This document shows, piece after piece, positions 1-13,200 of a stretch of DNA of 64,000 nucleotides. The notes beneath the pieces are model-generated. The model made no database searches, was not told the DNA's origin, and was given only the letters and a program-made list of their open reading frames with translations. The stretch comes from Epinephelus fuscoguttatus (taxonomy: Eukaryota > Chordata > Actinopteri > Perciformes > Serranidae): NCBI RefSeq assembly GCF_011397635.1, contig NC_064759.1, forward strand, positions 17,198,428 through 17,262,427, written 5' to 3'. The number at the start of each line of letters is the position of its first letter. Position 1 is the first letter of the stretch. Position numbers and translations under genes: made by a program.

Positions 1-2819
1 ATGGCTCAGATCTGATCCTGTCTGACATCATAATACTTTACGATGAGAACAGAGTGCTGTCTTTTAAGAGCCTGACCAAAAAAGACAGTGGAGAATATTC
101 CTGTACAGTCAGCAACCCCGTCAGCAGCGCTGAAGCTAAATACTCCATGGAGGTCAACTGTAGGTGACAAACTGTATATGTACTGTTCAAAATGACGAGT
201 GACATAAATAACACTGTAGTGCTGGAATGTTTTGTTTGTAGGTGTTTTTTATTTTATATTCTTCATAATTCGTGCTGCTGTGAGAGCTTTACAAATATCT
301 GTTTTTCAGATGGACCAGAAAATGTTCAAATCACAGGTCCAAGTCAGATACGTCCGAATGAGAACTTGACTTTAACCTGCTCTGCTGAGTCCAGACCACT
401 TGCCACTTACACCTGGATACTGAATGGGACAAAGATACACAATTCTGCTGTGTTCACTAAAGACAACATTCAACCCTCAGACAGTGGCATCTACACCTGC
501 GAAGCGATGAATGACGTAACTGGAAGAAAACTGTCTACAGACCATGAACTGTCTGTAACAGGTACCAGGATGGTGTTGATCGCACATTTTGTCAATAATT
601 TTAAAATAGTCCATACCCATTGAGTGCACAGTTGCCCACGTACAGTTTCACATGGTGTGTGTTTGGGATAGAGGTCATAGGAAATTGCAGATTAAATAAT
701 CAACTGAACCCATTAAGAAGAGCAATGTATTCAGACAGAGTTTTTGTGAATTTGGTAGTACGATTGCTTTATTGAAAGTACAGTAGTACCATTGCCCATA
801 GTGGGCTAAAACTGTACATTAGTAGTTGAGGTAGCATGTTGAAAGGCAGATAGTTAAAGTGTTTATATGTTGTATTGACTTAAATGTGGGGCACACTGGT
901 AGTTCACAAGGGAAAGGTGCGGCTAGCCCTTGTTGCAGCAGCAACATGACTTAGTCATACCAGATATTAGAAAAAAACCCAACATTGGGCCACAGGGGGA
1001 GCCACAGTGATCGGTCGCATTTTAGCCATGTTTAAGCATTTTTCTGTTGTTATAGCGCCACCCAGTTGCCACTTAGAGTTAAATTTCTCCAGTCACCTTG
1101 AGGCGTCCTGTTCTACATATCTACCAAGTTTAGCAAAAATCAATATGGCGGTTAGGCCTAGATAAGAAATTAGCTCTGTAGCGCCCCCATTTTGTTTGAT
1201 CAGGTCAATAATGGAGGAGTCCCCTCAGATTATGTGTGGTCATATGCCTACAAAGTTGCGTGGTGATCGGTGAAACCCTTGAGATGTTATACACCATTAT
1301 GTGATGAGCCACGCCCTCCGCAATATTCATTGCCTTATAGAAGCTCAGTTTTAGTAAGTTTTCATACTTTTGTCAAGAGGGAACTTTAGATATTGGTCCC
1401 TAGATTATGTTCACTGAGTCTCATGCAGATTGGTCAAACTTCCTAGGAAGAGATCAATTTTAAGTGTTTTTCAAAAAATTCAAAATGGCGGAAAATCTAT
1501 AAACCGGAAGTTATTGAGGCAAATTTGTTCCTCATGAGGAGAGGCATCTCTGTGCAAAGTTTCGTGTCTCTACGACATACGGGGCATGAGATATGCCCAT
1601 TCAAAGTTTGCCATTTCAATTGGTTGTTATAGCGCCCCCTTTGGCCAATTGATGTAATATTGCTTAATTCTCATGCTCCCATGACCCTCTACCACTGTAC
1701 CAAATTTCACATGGATTGACCAAGTCAGTGAGGAGAAAAACGTGGAACAGACACACAGACACACACACACACAGGCAGAATTTTCATCATTATATAGTAA
1801 GATACTGATCAACCCACAGTGTTATACTTCTGGTAATCTGAAAAAAATCTGTTGACTTCCCCTTTAAGTAGAGTGCATTGACCATCCTGCCATTCAGGGA
1901 TGTTCTCCATCTGAGCCAAAGTAGAAATCGATGCCTTACGGTTAACATTAAATAAATATGTATTTATAACTGGCCACTTGTGGAAGCACTTTAGGGGAGA
2001 ATTTACTGAAAGCTTTGTATCCATGGGCACTATAGACAGTTCCTGTTTACATGTTTACAGAGTGGTGTAAAAATCATGTTCTTTTCTCTGTTTCATTTCA
2101 GTCAAACCACATGACAAAGGAGGCTGTGGGGGTGGTTGCATTGCTGGAATAGTCATTGCAGTTCTAGTCGTTCTTGCAGCAGCTGGAGGTGGAGGGTACT
2201 TCTTTTATCAAAAAAAGTAAGTGTAAAAGAGCTTAAAGATATAACCAAGGAGCCATTTTTTAATCCCTAAGAGTCAATCACAACTATGAGAAAGATGATG
2301 GCTTAGTGTTACCAGGTTTGGACCCAAAATCAGACTCAGAGACCAGGCAGGAGGAAGTGTCACTTTGTTCATGGCAGGAGAGCAGATAGAAAATGTGGAA
2401 CTAGACTCAGGCGGACGTTGGTAAAAGTTTGTTTACTCAACCTTCAAAGGGTTGATGTTCAACAAAGGCTCACTTACCTATGTGGTGCTTTTGTTATATA
2501 TTTTCCATATAGTCCTAAGACTGCCTTTAGCTTTGACTGTAAATCTTTAGTGTTATTTCACAATGCACCTCAACACTGTTCAACCTCATGGTCTAACCTT
2601 TTGTTTTTGTCAGGTATAAATATTAAACTGTCATATATTATGTGGCTTACCATGCCTTAAAACTCTGCAATGGGTGTCATGAAACACTTACAGAACTGCA
2701 CAAAACCCTGTTCAAAAGTCTTCATAATGTACGCTAGTAAGACTAGAAGTCATTATTGTAAAGCATTCTTAAAAGAATTACATCTCTGTCATGTTAGAAT
2801 TACTAGTAAACATATTTGT

Positions 2820-2852
<33 letters not shown>

Positions 2853-2915
2853 CATATATATATATACACATATATATGTATATATGTATATATTATATAT
2901 GTATATGTGTGTATG

Positions 2916-2968
<53 letters not shown>

Positions 2969-3573
2969 ATATATATGTATGTATATATGTATATATATGT
3001 ATTTCTTAACAATATAAAAAGGATTGTGCTGATGTCAGGCTCCATTGTATTGTATGACGTTTGTGCCACACAAGACAAATGTGATCCTCAGAACAGATTT
3101 AATGTCATTAGAACCAGCTAGAAGAGAGCTAGAACCTATCCCAGATGACATTGGGCGAGAGGCAGGGTACACCCTGGACAGGTCGCCAGACTATCACTAG
3201 GACACATAGAAACAGACAACCATTCACACTCACATTCACATCTACAGACAATTCAGAGTAACCAGTTAACCTGCATGTCTTTGGACTGTGGGAGGAAGCC
3301 GGAGTACCCAGAGAAACACGGGGAGAACATGCAAACTCTGCACAGATGGGTTTAAACCTCCCACCCTGGGTTCAAACCAGGAACCCTCTTGCTGTGAGGG
3401 AACAATGCTAACCACTTGATCACTGTGCCGCCCCTATATATTTATGTTGTTGTTATTATGTTGCATTAAGACATAATGTCTGTCTAATGTCTAATCTGCA
3501 TATTAATGACTCATTACCTTTCTGAACAGGATACAGAAAAAAAACTCTACCAGCAGAACAGGTATGTGTATTA

Positions 3574-3625
<52 letters not shown>

Positions 3626-5610
3626 GAATATGAATATGTGCATTTATACAGTTTATACATTATTTACTACATTGTCTAAATTCATTGTTTATTTTTTATG
3701 TTTTAAAGGAGTTGAAGGGCAGGAAAACACAGGATTCTCAGGAGGTGAAGGGCAGGAAAACACAGGATTCTCAGGAGGTGAAGGGCAGGAAAACACAGGA
3801 TTCTCAGGAAATTCTAAGGTAAAAGTCTTCAGTTTCACTTTATATACAGTATAATAGATATTTTGGAGTTTTGTTTGATACACAATATTTAAGATTTAGC
3901 ACAAGGTGACGACTCTGCTCTTGGCTACTTATGAACATTTGGTAAGATAGCAAACAAATCTGTCCAAACATTATTAATGTCTTTATTTTCCTCTGAGACT
4001 TTTTATTTTTTTGGATTTGGATTCCATAGCCAGTCCAGTATAAAACTCAAGACAAGCCACTGCTAGTGAGGTTCAGGAAAATTTAGAGGAATAGGCGCCA
4101 GGCTGTAGACAAAAAAGTTATAACATTTGTCCACTCTAAGCTTATTTGCAGTTAATTATAAGCTAATGAAAACATAGTTATGAATATTATATTCTGTTTG
4201 TGCCAGTAGGTGCTCCTAAATCCTACACACTGAACATTTATTGATTGATGATTAATGATATGATTTATTGATTTAATACAGGGTTGTAATTACAATAGAT
4301 GGTTTTATCACATGTAGTGCACAGTATTAGTGTTGCAAGAAGGGCTGCCCTCAACTAAAAATTTTCCTAGTTGAGCAATAGCTGTTATTTAGTGCCATTA
4401 GTCGACTAGTCGCCCGCATGTTTATGATACTGATTCAATTATTGAACTATATATTTTGGGCGGGGCAACACAATGGTTTGAGTTGAAGGTGTGAGAAAGA
4501 ATAGTATCAGTAACATTGTTAACACTGTGCTACATTACAGAGAAATACAAACCGTACTAATGAACCTTCATTAATATAGGCCTATATTTTATCTACAAGT
4601 GCACGTCACACACTGAGTGAGCCGCCTGTTAATGACGCTGTGGGCAAAGCAGTAATAATTGTGCTAAGTGGCTAATGGGCATGTAGCTACTTCCATGTTT
4701 CAGATGATACGTCATGTTTGTAGTCAATCAATGAAGATGAGTTTGCATATCACCTTGGGTTCGTCCTTCACCTTCTCAGAATGATCCCACACTTTGGATT
4801 TCCTGCCCGACATGTTATTAACTAGCCTGTGGAATAACCGCAGGTACCAGCCCTGTAAATGTATGTGACTCCTGTCTGACTGCTGAGCATGGCCGCTTCC
4901 TGTGTCTGTCCTCAAATTGAATTCCCACATGGTCCACTCATAAAGGTTTTGATTTATTTTGACAAGGCAAGCTAATGGAGTTTCATGTTTTTGTGTTTTT
5001 TCTGTGACTAAGCAACCCTCCATCAAACTCCTGTGTTTACCACAGCACTCAACGTCAGGCATTGAACCAGGAAGAAGAAATTCAGTTGATACAATAGAGA
5101 GGAAGTGTGTCTTAACCTCAACAGTCTGCTGCAGCTTCTCTTGTTTATGGTCGTGTTTATTTTTGAGGATATCAATTAGATGTCAAAGTGATCTAATGTT
5201 GTCCCCCCTCACTTTTTCTTTTCTAGGAGCTCCATTATGTAGAGGTCAAGTTTGACAAGATCAAAGGTGGGGCTGTCCATCCTGGGCCACAGAATGACAC
5301 ATCAGAATATGTTGAGCTCCAAGTGAACAAAAGTCGTCCTAAACCGTCCTCACCTCCTTCCTATGATGACCATTGGGAACGACAGAAGGGAACAGCTCCT
5401 CAGCCTCCCAATGCCACACAAGTTCCCAGTTCAGGTTTGCGAGAAAGCAACCGCACTGGATCTGAAGGATCCTCTGAGGGGGTTAGACCAGAGAATGGGG
5501 TCACAGAATGTGAAGGATCCTCTGAGGGGGTTAGACCAGAGAATGGGAAGGATTTAGGGTCACAGAATGTGAAGGATTCACAGAATGTGAAGGATCCTCT
5601 GAGGGGGTAG
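1..5610 (+). CDS. CEACAM-like inhibitory Ig receptor, 3' part (2 Ig domains, TM, ITIM tail); 5' end outside window
   Basis: Six exons are joined by GT-AG introns of matching phase: 1(codon 3)-159, 310-561, 2102-2216, 3530-3561, 3709-3818 and 5227-5610 (TAG), giving 349 visible residues. The first exon is the end of an A-type Ig domain (DSGEYSCTVSN). The second is a B-type C2 domain that starts with the CEACAM linker YGP and has LTC...W...DSGIYTC. Exon 2102 encodes a Gly-rich stretch and one hydrophobic helix (IAGIVIAVLVVLAAA) followed by Lys residues, so this is a type I membrane protein. Exon 3709 is three 33-bp repeats. The last exon holds two ITIMs, LHYVEV (5230-5247) and SEYVEL (5302-5319), with tyrosines 24 residues apart, then PPSY (5353-5364). 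In mammalian CEACAM1, paired ITIMs recruit SHP-1/SHP-2, and the same inhibitory role is inferred here. The signal peptide and N domain lie upstream of the window. The family call is firm; one-to-one orthology with CEACAM1 is not. Confidence 0.85.
981..1800. repeat. teleost interspersed repeat with 'tatagcgccaccc' phrases
   Basis: Intronic, non-coding stretch between the second Ig exon and the transmembrane exon. It has recurring phrases typical of a common fish repeat (ttatagcgcc at about 1052 and 1626, accaaatttcacatggattg at about 1700) and ends in a short CA tract and tatatagtaagat. The same style of sequence recurs at about 48700-50170. It is probably a degraded non-autonomous element; the class is uncertain. 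Confidence 0.5.
2820..3001. repeat. compound microsatellite (CA)n-(AT)n-(GT)n
   Basis: A CA run (2820-2846) is followed by about 85 bp of AT-rich alternating sequence and then a GT run (2932-2964), ending in TATG/TATA repeats. The CA and GT arms are complementary, so the tract can fold back on itself. The long open frames across it are low-complexity artefacts. Confidence 0.9.
3120..3435. repeat. abundant teleost interspersed repeat ('catgtctttggactgtgg' type)
   Basis: Contains the phrases ggtacaccctggacaggtcg, cattcacactcacattcaca and catgtctttggactgtggga, then the region ending cactgtgccgccc, which I recognise as a very common fish element (LINE 3' end or SINE-like). A second, diverged copy in the opposite orientation lies at about 55660-55920. 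Confidence 0.7.
3577..3624. repeat. (GT)24 microsatellite
   Basis: Uninterrupted GT dinucleotides starting 16 bp after the donor site of the 32-nt exon that ends at 3561. Length polymorphism so close to a splice donor could affect splicing, but this is only a possibility. Confidence 0.95.
3711..3809 (+). repeat. 3 x 33-bp coding tandem repeat in receptor tail
   Basis: Three near-perfect 33-bp units (3711-3743, 3744-3776, 3777-3809) each encode G(V)EGQENTGFSG, in frame, in the juxtamembrane tail of the ITIM receptor. The only visible difference is gtt against ggt at the start of the first unit, so the expansion is recent. The unit length keeps the frame whatever the copy number. Confidence 0.9.
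4340..4740. repeat. possible hAT-type MITE fragment
   Basis: AT-rich intronic stretch with short phrases (aaaattttcctagttgagca, ttagtcgactagtcgcccgc) resembling a common fish hAT-derived repeat. Ends are not clear. It lies in the intron between exons 3709-3818 and 5227-5610 of the ITIM receptor. Confidence 0.35.
5466..5607 (+). repeat. imprecise tandem repeat in C-terminal tail, read in two frames
   Basis: A unit containing gaaggatcctctgagggggt occurs three times. The first two are read as GSSEGVRPENG; the last is read in another frame as KDPLRG and then TAG. The stop arises because the third copy has lost one t (gagggggtag against gagggggttag). The repeat therefore shapes the C-terminus of the ITIM receptor. 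Confidence 0.8.
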
Positions 5611-7589
5611 ACCAGGGGCCAGAAGCAGCTGACTTGGTTTGTGAAAAAACCTGCACTCCTCTCTCAGTTCCTTTTATAGGGGACTACTTTGGACTTGAGT
5701 TTATTTAGTCAAAGCACTTTAGCAGCAGTTAATAATCAACCAGTCTGTGACAGTTATTGCCGTGACTGAGGTCACACAGCACAATGCTGGCCTATTTGCT
5801 TTCATTCACATATAACAGCTTTGTTTGTCTGTGCACAGTTAATGCAAAGTGCGCATAACATGTGAGTGGAAATTTTCTCTTTATGTGATTCAGTTGTTTG
5901 CTTGAGCATAATGTTTCACATCGATGTGGTGTCATGTTTGACTCCTCGTGTGTACTGTGTGATGCCATTTGAGATGACTGTTTTTCAATTATGGATTCAT
6001 TTTTATATTTATTTTACATCAACAAAATCAAAAATATTGGTTATTTAGCAATATATAATTCACCTTTCACTGGTGTTTATCAGGACATGTGAACATCTTG
6101 TTAATCTGTCAGTACAGTAGTGAACTGTAATGACCTACACGTAGCACTAATGCAAAGATTTGTTATCAGTTGGTCCAAAGGAGCAGTTTAAAGATCAATA
6201 CAGATACACATCTTTATAATTAAATCCCACCATGATAAAGTTAAACTGTATGATGGCACAAGGGGAAGGTCTGCTGCCACAATATCCAAAACGCTTGCAT
6301 GAAAATGAACAAGAGTTTTCTCTCCAGTTCTACTTGAGTGGTAGAAACAGTACTTGATAGCCAAAGATAAAGGAAACCACTCGAGTGGCTATTAGATGGT
6401 TATCTACAGATTTGTTGGTATTAAAGTCCGTTCAACGGGCATGCAGAAACTGTGACCTAATGTGTCAATATGAACTGTAAGTGATCATCAGAGTTATTCA
6501 GGACAAGTTTACGGTAAATGTCAACAAAGGTTGCTATGTGATAAAATTATATGGTGCTTTCTCTCCCTGTAAGGCCTGGAGCCAACAGGAAAGTATTTCA
6601 GAGAAGTGAAACATTGCAAGGTAATGGATGTAAGTTCCCCTCAACCCTGTACATAACCAAACTTTTATGTAGACATTAGAAGTTGGGGACTGTATCATTA
6701 TTCTCAGGCATTAAATGCAGTATGTTTGCACTGATAGAGTTTCATTTGTTGATAGAGCAGAACACACTGTGTTTGAGGTTAATAAAGTAGTTATAAGATG
6801 ATGGTAATGCTGTGAGTGAGGATTAAATCAGTGTTACCTCAGATTTTTCTTAAGTTAATCCAATGGGTTTGACACTGGACAGCTAACCAATAAGCTGAAA
6901 GTCACTATAACACTCTATAAAGCCGAGGGAGGCTGCCAATTCAGGTGATAACTCTCTGTAGGGTCATCATCACCAAGGGCTGACCCCCCTTTCACATCGT
7001 CACAGTGTTTTCAAATTATCATAAAATAGATTGTTAGCATGAAAATATTGATTATAGCTTTAAGTAGACCGATATAGAGCAGATACATTGTAAATATATG
7101 AAATAACATGTATGTTGAGTGAGTGTTTTTCTCAGTTGTAAGTATCTATTTACACAGTGAGTCATTTGTCTTCAGTCAGATCGATGTCATCAGACAAGTG
7201 ACTCACGTTTTTTAAAACAATTATTGGTTCAGAACAAATGAGATGAAGAGAATGAAGTCTCCCAACCCAGGCTGATGAATGAGTGAGTGTGTGGCTAGAA
7301 TCCCCCTCCCCCTTTAGTTACTCATCAGCAAAGATCAAACTCCCTGTGAGTTTTTCATATGAGTCATTTCACCTGTGTTGTAATGAAATTTTGTATTACA
7401 AACTTAACTTTCCCACACCTTACTGGTTACCTTATGTTTTCCCCTTAAAGTTCAGTCAACTTACCCATTCATATCGATAAAAGTAGGGTATTTTTGATTA
7501 TATTTTAAGGAAAAAAATTAATGGATTGTAGTGCATTATGGTATTTTTAAAAGATATTTTAGGGCTTGTTTGCCCTTAATTGATAGGAA

Positions 7590-7745
7590 AGTTGTTAGCG
7601 TAAAAAGGGGGAAAGAGGGGGGTGATGACATGCAGCAAAGGGCCATAGGTTGGAATCAGACCTGTGGCCTCTGCGGCAAGCACACAGCCTTTGTACATGG
7701 GGCGCCTGTCCTACCAGGTGAGCTAATGGGTGCCCCTGTAAGGGA
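7590..7745 (-). repeat. tRNA-derived SINE-like segment
   Basis: The reverse strand carries a tRNA-like head: an A-box-like ttagctcacctggtaggaca (near 7715-7735) and a B-box-like ggtctgattccaacc (near 7650). The rest (gacatgcagcaaagggcc on the plus strand) is characteristic of a widespread fish repeat. It is too diverged to be a functional tRNA gene. Confidence 0.5.
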
Positions 7746-9639
7746 ATTTTTAATGGATTATATGCACTATTTATGGGGTAAAAAAAATATGAAAACCAAC
7801 ACTTAATTTATACCTTAAAAGGCCTTAAGTTATCAATTAATGTTTGAATTAGAAGTGGTTTTCATCGGTTTTAAGTTGTTGTTTTTTTACCACTTAAATA
7901 CATTGTCTGTGCATGTTATCCATTAAAATCATGTTCCCCTTAAATTCTACTTATTTTTTTCAATAATGTGCTTTCCAAATTAAGGTGCATGAAGGGGTTT
8001 TGGTTTTGCCCTTTCAAATGAATGGACAAATTAAGGGATCCCTTACCACACATCTTAATCTAATGTTAAGGGCTTTTCTGTGTTTTAAAGGGCAAATTAA
8101 GGAATAAGTCTCATACTTGTTTTGATAGTGAATTGTGTTATGTCAGTAATCTGTAATGACCAAAGTTTTTTCTTAAAGTGCCGCATGACTCATTAGACTG
8201 AACGTGTGATTAATCTTTGACCAAAGAAAGAAGTTAATGTAAAGTTCAGGTTGCATTTGTAATAATTTATTTTTCTCATTCAGATAATTAAACTGTTTGA
8301 ATTTTTGTATTTGTGTAGCATGTCTCACTTTAGTGACACTTGTGTAGACATTGCATGTGCATATCCACACACATCACACTGGTCTCCTTTTATCTTGTGC
8401 GTAGAAGTCACAGAGTCTCGGCCTGGGAGCCAGGCGAATCTGTGAGCTCATGTTTTGTTTGCTCTGGCTGATAATGTTCATTTGCAATTTGGTCTGGTGG
8501 TATCAGGCTAACAGAGTCTGATTCGAAACAGTGTATTGTTGTCTTTGTTTTCATATTTGCAAAGTTTATGGTGCATTCCATAAATACAGCGAACATGTAA
8601 ATAATCAGCGGGCACAATAGCATGTTGGTGTCTGTTATTTACAATGCCTGAGGTCAACATAAGTGCAAAGCTGAAGAGACCTAAGAAGAGACTGAAAAAA
8701 AAAAAAACATCTAAAAATAAAAATCATGAAGGGGGCGGAAGGCGTTGTACGCAAACAGTATGCAAAATTACAACCATTAACCGGATGACACTGCATTTCA
8801 ATTACTGCAATAAATTCAAAGTTCAAGGTGAATGAATACGTTGCTGTGCCAACTTGACGTCATCACAGCAACACAATCTACTCAAATAACAAAGCACAAA
8901 GATTACAGGAAGGACGTGTGTATTTTTTTCCTTTGTGCACTAAAATCTCTTAATAAATAAATGACATTATTTCCTGACAGAAAACACACCAACTTTTTAT
9001 GGTTTACTATTGTGCTGGCTACACCTGAATATACATTTTCCGTGGGAATCACATATGATAATGAACTTTTATTGTAAGAAAAATTTTGTATTCTGCTTCA
9101 AATCATATCTCCCATGTAACAGGACTCAAATGTCCCTGAGGCTAAACAATGACAGACTGTGATCATATATCGTTTCCATCTCAGGAGCTGAATAGATGCT
9201 TTACTGTGAAGCTGCTTAATAATTACATTGACACCCATTTATAGCTAGGCCTGCCGAGAAACTGTTGTAGTGATAAAATCACTCAGGCCATTGACTGTAG
9301 TTAATAATTAGGCCATGTCAAAAAGAGGAGGGAACATCAGGTCATGACAAACTCCTGTGAGACAGTGCCATCTAGTGTGTGCGTGTGTTTGAATATACAT
9401 GTGGCTATAATGCCACATGCTATTATAAATAGTTATAAGACCATAAAGCTAAAATAAAAATAAAAACGGAATTAGAATTTGTACAAATTTATTTATTTTT
9501 CAACACAAAATAACTACAAACAAATGCTTTGAGTCTTCACCTATGTAGCCCAAGGCCTCAGGAAACAAACAAAAGAAAAATGAAGTCACACATACACAGA
9601 ACTATTTACATTTTTGTATTTTATGATACATTCATTTCT

Positions 9640-10020
9640 GTCCACTTGGACTCAAGGATGAACTAATTAGGTTTTGGTGGTCAAAGGTCAAAAGTCAAGG
9701 TCAGTGTGACCTCACAAAACACATTTTTTGCCATAACTTAAGAATTCATACAGTAATTCTGACAGAATGTCACACATCAAATAGGATACATGATGAAGTG
9801 ATGACATCGTATATCCACAAGGTCAAAGGTCACCTTCACTGTGTCATCATAAAGTTCTCTACAGATCGTTTCATCTCTGGACAGTGCGCTGTTGTTTCAC
9901 TGTGTGCATCATGTGTGCACATTACAATGCTCTCCAAGCGCACACAGAGTAATCAACGTTCAGATTACTGTCTTTACAACTCACTTCACATAATGCTTCA
10001 AAACGCACCAAAACACCACA
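9640..10020. repeat. copy 1 of a three-copy interspersed family
   Basis: Shares phrases such as atttggactcaa/gatgaa, tcaaaggtcaaaagtcaagg, gtgtgacctcac and ttaagaattcat with copies at about 20450-21010 and 43235-43955. It appears to be a non-autonomous dispersed repeat; here it is truncated. Confidence 0.6.
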
Positions 10021-10229
10021 CAGTATAACCTTTGTGCTGTAATTACAGATTTCCTGTTTGCCTGTAAATTTCGAAATCAATTTCGTCATCATGTGAATTC
10101 TGATGTTAAACAAGACAATGGGTGTGACTGAAATGAGTGATATTTTCGTCATAGGTTTAGTTACAGTAGTTAGTGTATTAAAAAAAGGAGGCACAGTAGT
10201 TCTTGTTTAACCTCACAGTGGAGTAAGAC

Positions 10230-13200
10230 ATGAGAGACACCATGATACCCTACAGGAGGAGTCTTTACTGTGTTTTGCTGGTGGCACTAATAGGTAAGAG
10301 CACTTTGTTTACTGACTGCTGATTTTTACATGGACTGTAACTCTAGGGAGAGTTTTAAAAACCTGATATACGAACAGATAGATGGTTTAAGGTTGTTTTA
10401 AGAATGTGTTTAAGAGAGTGTTGGCGCCGAATGTTGCATTTCTTATTCTGCTAACTAACTGAATATGCCCCTCATGTATCCTCCTATTCTATATAATAAT
10501 TTAATTCTCAGGATTCAGTTATGTATTCTAAGTTCAGACTGGCCTTGATTTGCATGCTCTGAAGTTCAATATGACTTCATCTGTGCTTGAGTGGATTTAA
10601 CACTATAGGGGAGACTATAGAGATTCAACACTTTTTGGCTCAGCATCTATAACTTGCTGAATTTATGTTTAAGAGCTTTTAAATTTTGACACTAAGTTAC
10701 CTTGTTTGTCTTCTAAAAATAGCAGTGTTTCCAGCTTCTTTAACAATTCTTTAACCACAGAATTTGAAAAATGATGTCAAACACAAGGAGTTTCATAGAT
10801 ACAACCTGCCCCATCACTGGGTTAAGTTTTAAGACAAGCTGGGGTTAGCTGTGTTGACATTAGTAAAGAATTTAAAATTACACAGTTACACAAAGCATAC
10901 AGAAAAAAACTGATCCATCCATCCATTTTTATCCACTTATCGGGGGCCGGATCACGGGGGCAGCAGGCCAAGCAAAGCACTCCAGACGTCCCTCTCCCCA
11001 GCAACGCTTTCCAGCTCCTCCTGGTGGACTCCAAGGCGTTCCCAGGCCAGATAAGATATGTAATCCCTCCAGTGTGTTCTGGGTCTGCCCCGGGGCCTCC
11101 TACCAGTGGGACGTGCCTGGAAGACCTCTAACAGGAGGCGCCAAGGAGGCACCCTGATCAGATGCCCGAACCACCTCAATTGACCCCTTTCAACGCGGAC
11201 GGAGCAGCGGCTCTACTCCGAGCTCCTTACCCTATCTCTAAGGCTGAGCCCAGCCACCCCACAGAGGAAACTCATTTTGGCAGCTTGTATCTGCGATGTC
11301 ATTCTTTCGGTCACTACCCAGAGCTCATGACCATGTGCAGATGCATCACTGCAGACACTGCACCAAACCGAACTGACACTAATAACCAGTTCCTACTAAG
11401 TTGTTACCTGCTAACCTGTATCTGTTGAATGCTTTGTGTGGATTAGGTCCAAAATACAAGTCTGCTGCCTCAGTGAATCAGTCAGGACATATTCTTGCCG
11501 CAACCTTTTGACTGCTGTGATCACCCATGGCAGCTGTGTTGATCCTCTTTCTCTGAGGTTTTGTAATTTCTTGCAGTGTCTGCTCAATGTCACCTGACAG
11601 AGCATTCTGTGGGGACAGACCTTACTGTCTCTCCCTGCCTTACCTCATCTCATGTAGACTTGAAGACATGTGCCAGCTCACTCATCAACTTTTCTCACCG
11701 ACTCTCCTGGCATGCTGAAAAAAGAGCAAGATGTTTAGTTATCATTGGGTTTAGTTGTAGCCTAGCACTTAAAAATGTTACAACCACCCCCACCCCTGAA
11801 GCCAGCTGTAGCAGCATAGTGGTTTGAAATGAACAAAAAAAATACTTCACATTTTACCCAATTGACAACTGTCTAATCTTAACAAGTTACAATATTCTGT
11901 TTCAACAGTCCAGTAGTAATCAAAATATAATGGTCTTCACACATATTTCACAAGCTCAGGAAGGAAGTGGTCATATCATATATTAGTCATAATGGACATT
12001 CCATCTTGCTGAAAGTGGTGCTGTCACAGCCATCTCATTGTTACAACCATACCCAGTCTCCACTACTGTTAACCTTTAACTCAAATTAACAATGAGTAAG
12101 AAGAAATAGTAAGAATATAAATGCACATCGTACATTGTCTGATAAAGCCATACTGACTCCTCCTCTCCCTCAGGTGCACCAGGTTTGGAGGCCTGGGAGC
12201 AGATTTCCTGGACCGGTGAGGTGACGGCTGGTTTCAGCACCACTTTCACCTGTTCCTCTTCCTGCCGCCCAAACTGCACCTACACCTGGACCTTCGAGGG
12301 CCGCACAGTCAACGGGAGCACGTTAATTTGGGCACCGAATGGACTGGAAAATACGGTGGTGTTACAGTGTAACGTGCTCAATCCAGAAACAGGAGTCTCC
12401 AGCAGTATGAGCTCCGTTGTAGAGATTAAAAGTAAGTACAGCAGGTTTATCACTGCATTAGATGTGCGTAGGTGGAAAGGAAATAGGTACATTAACCGAA
12501 GGGGTCACTGGAAGTGTGTGGTGGTGTATTTTTCCACAGACTCTGCCCTCGGCCTGTGTTTTCTTCTTATCTTGTGTGTTCAGGATGTTCAGGCTTTATG
12601 AAAAGGTAGCGACCAAGTGCCAGGTAGTAAGCAGCAGGTATCCAAGAGACATAGTGCCATAAAAACACCAATATCGCAAGGTGGAACGCCAAATGGGTAA
12701 ATCTAAGGCTGGCTTTTACTTTCACTTTAACTGCTAAGTGTGTTTAAAGACAGTAACCCTGCACAGAATACTTCTATATGCAGTTTTTAGGTAGGCTGCT
12801 TGTACTTAACCTGTATATATACTTATGTACTTATACTTTATACATCTACTCTTCTACATTTTAGAGGGATATATCTGTACTTTTTCAGGGTAAGATTTTT
12901 TAAAATTATATTACCAGCACTCAGACTTTTCTTGGGACCTTTTTAGGGCACATGACCCCTAGGTTGGAAACAACTGGACAAAAATACCAAACAGTATATA
13001 GAGAACATAAAATCAGCTCCACCTTGACATGCTGCTTATGCATTTATTCATCAATATTAACAATCCTATAAAATATTGTCAGTCACAAGAGACATTTTTT
13101 AACAGAACAAGACTTTTATTTTGATACTTTTGTGGTGGCAATTTCTACAAAACAAAACACATCGACCCAGAAACTTGTCTTTCTGTAAGTTTAATTCAGC

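Larger units (their letters stand above)
5611..10229. other. intergenic stretch, no gene seen
   Basis: The first part is presumably 3'UTR of the ITIM receptor. After that I see AT-rich non-coding DNA with a tRNA-derived SINE-like segment (about 7590-7745) and a repeat copy at about 9640-10020. No open frame has family signatures or splice signals that join into a gene. Confidence 0.6.

Noticed and set aside
2670-3121. Several overlapping open frames of 61-115 codons
   Set aside because: They run through the CA/AT/GT microsatellite and encode only His-Thr, Tyr-Ile and Cys-Val runs.
6560-6650. Possible short exon ending gcaag|gtaatg
   Set aside because: No phase-compatible partner exon and no recognisable peptide.
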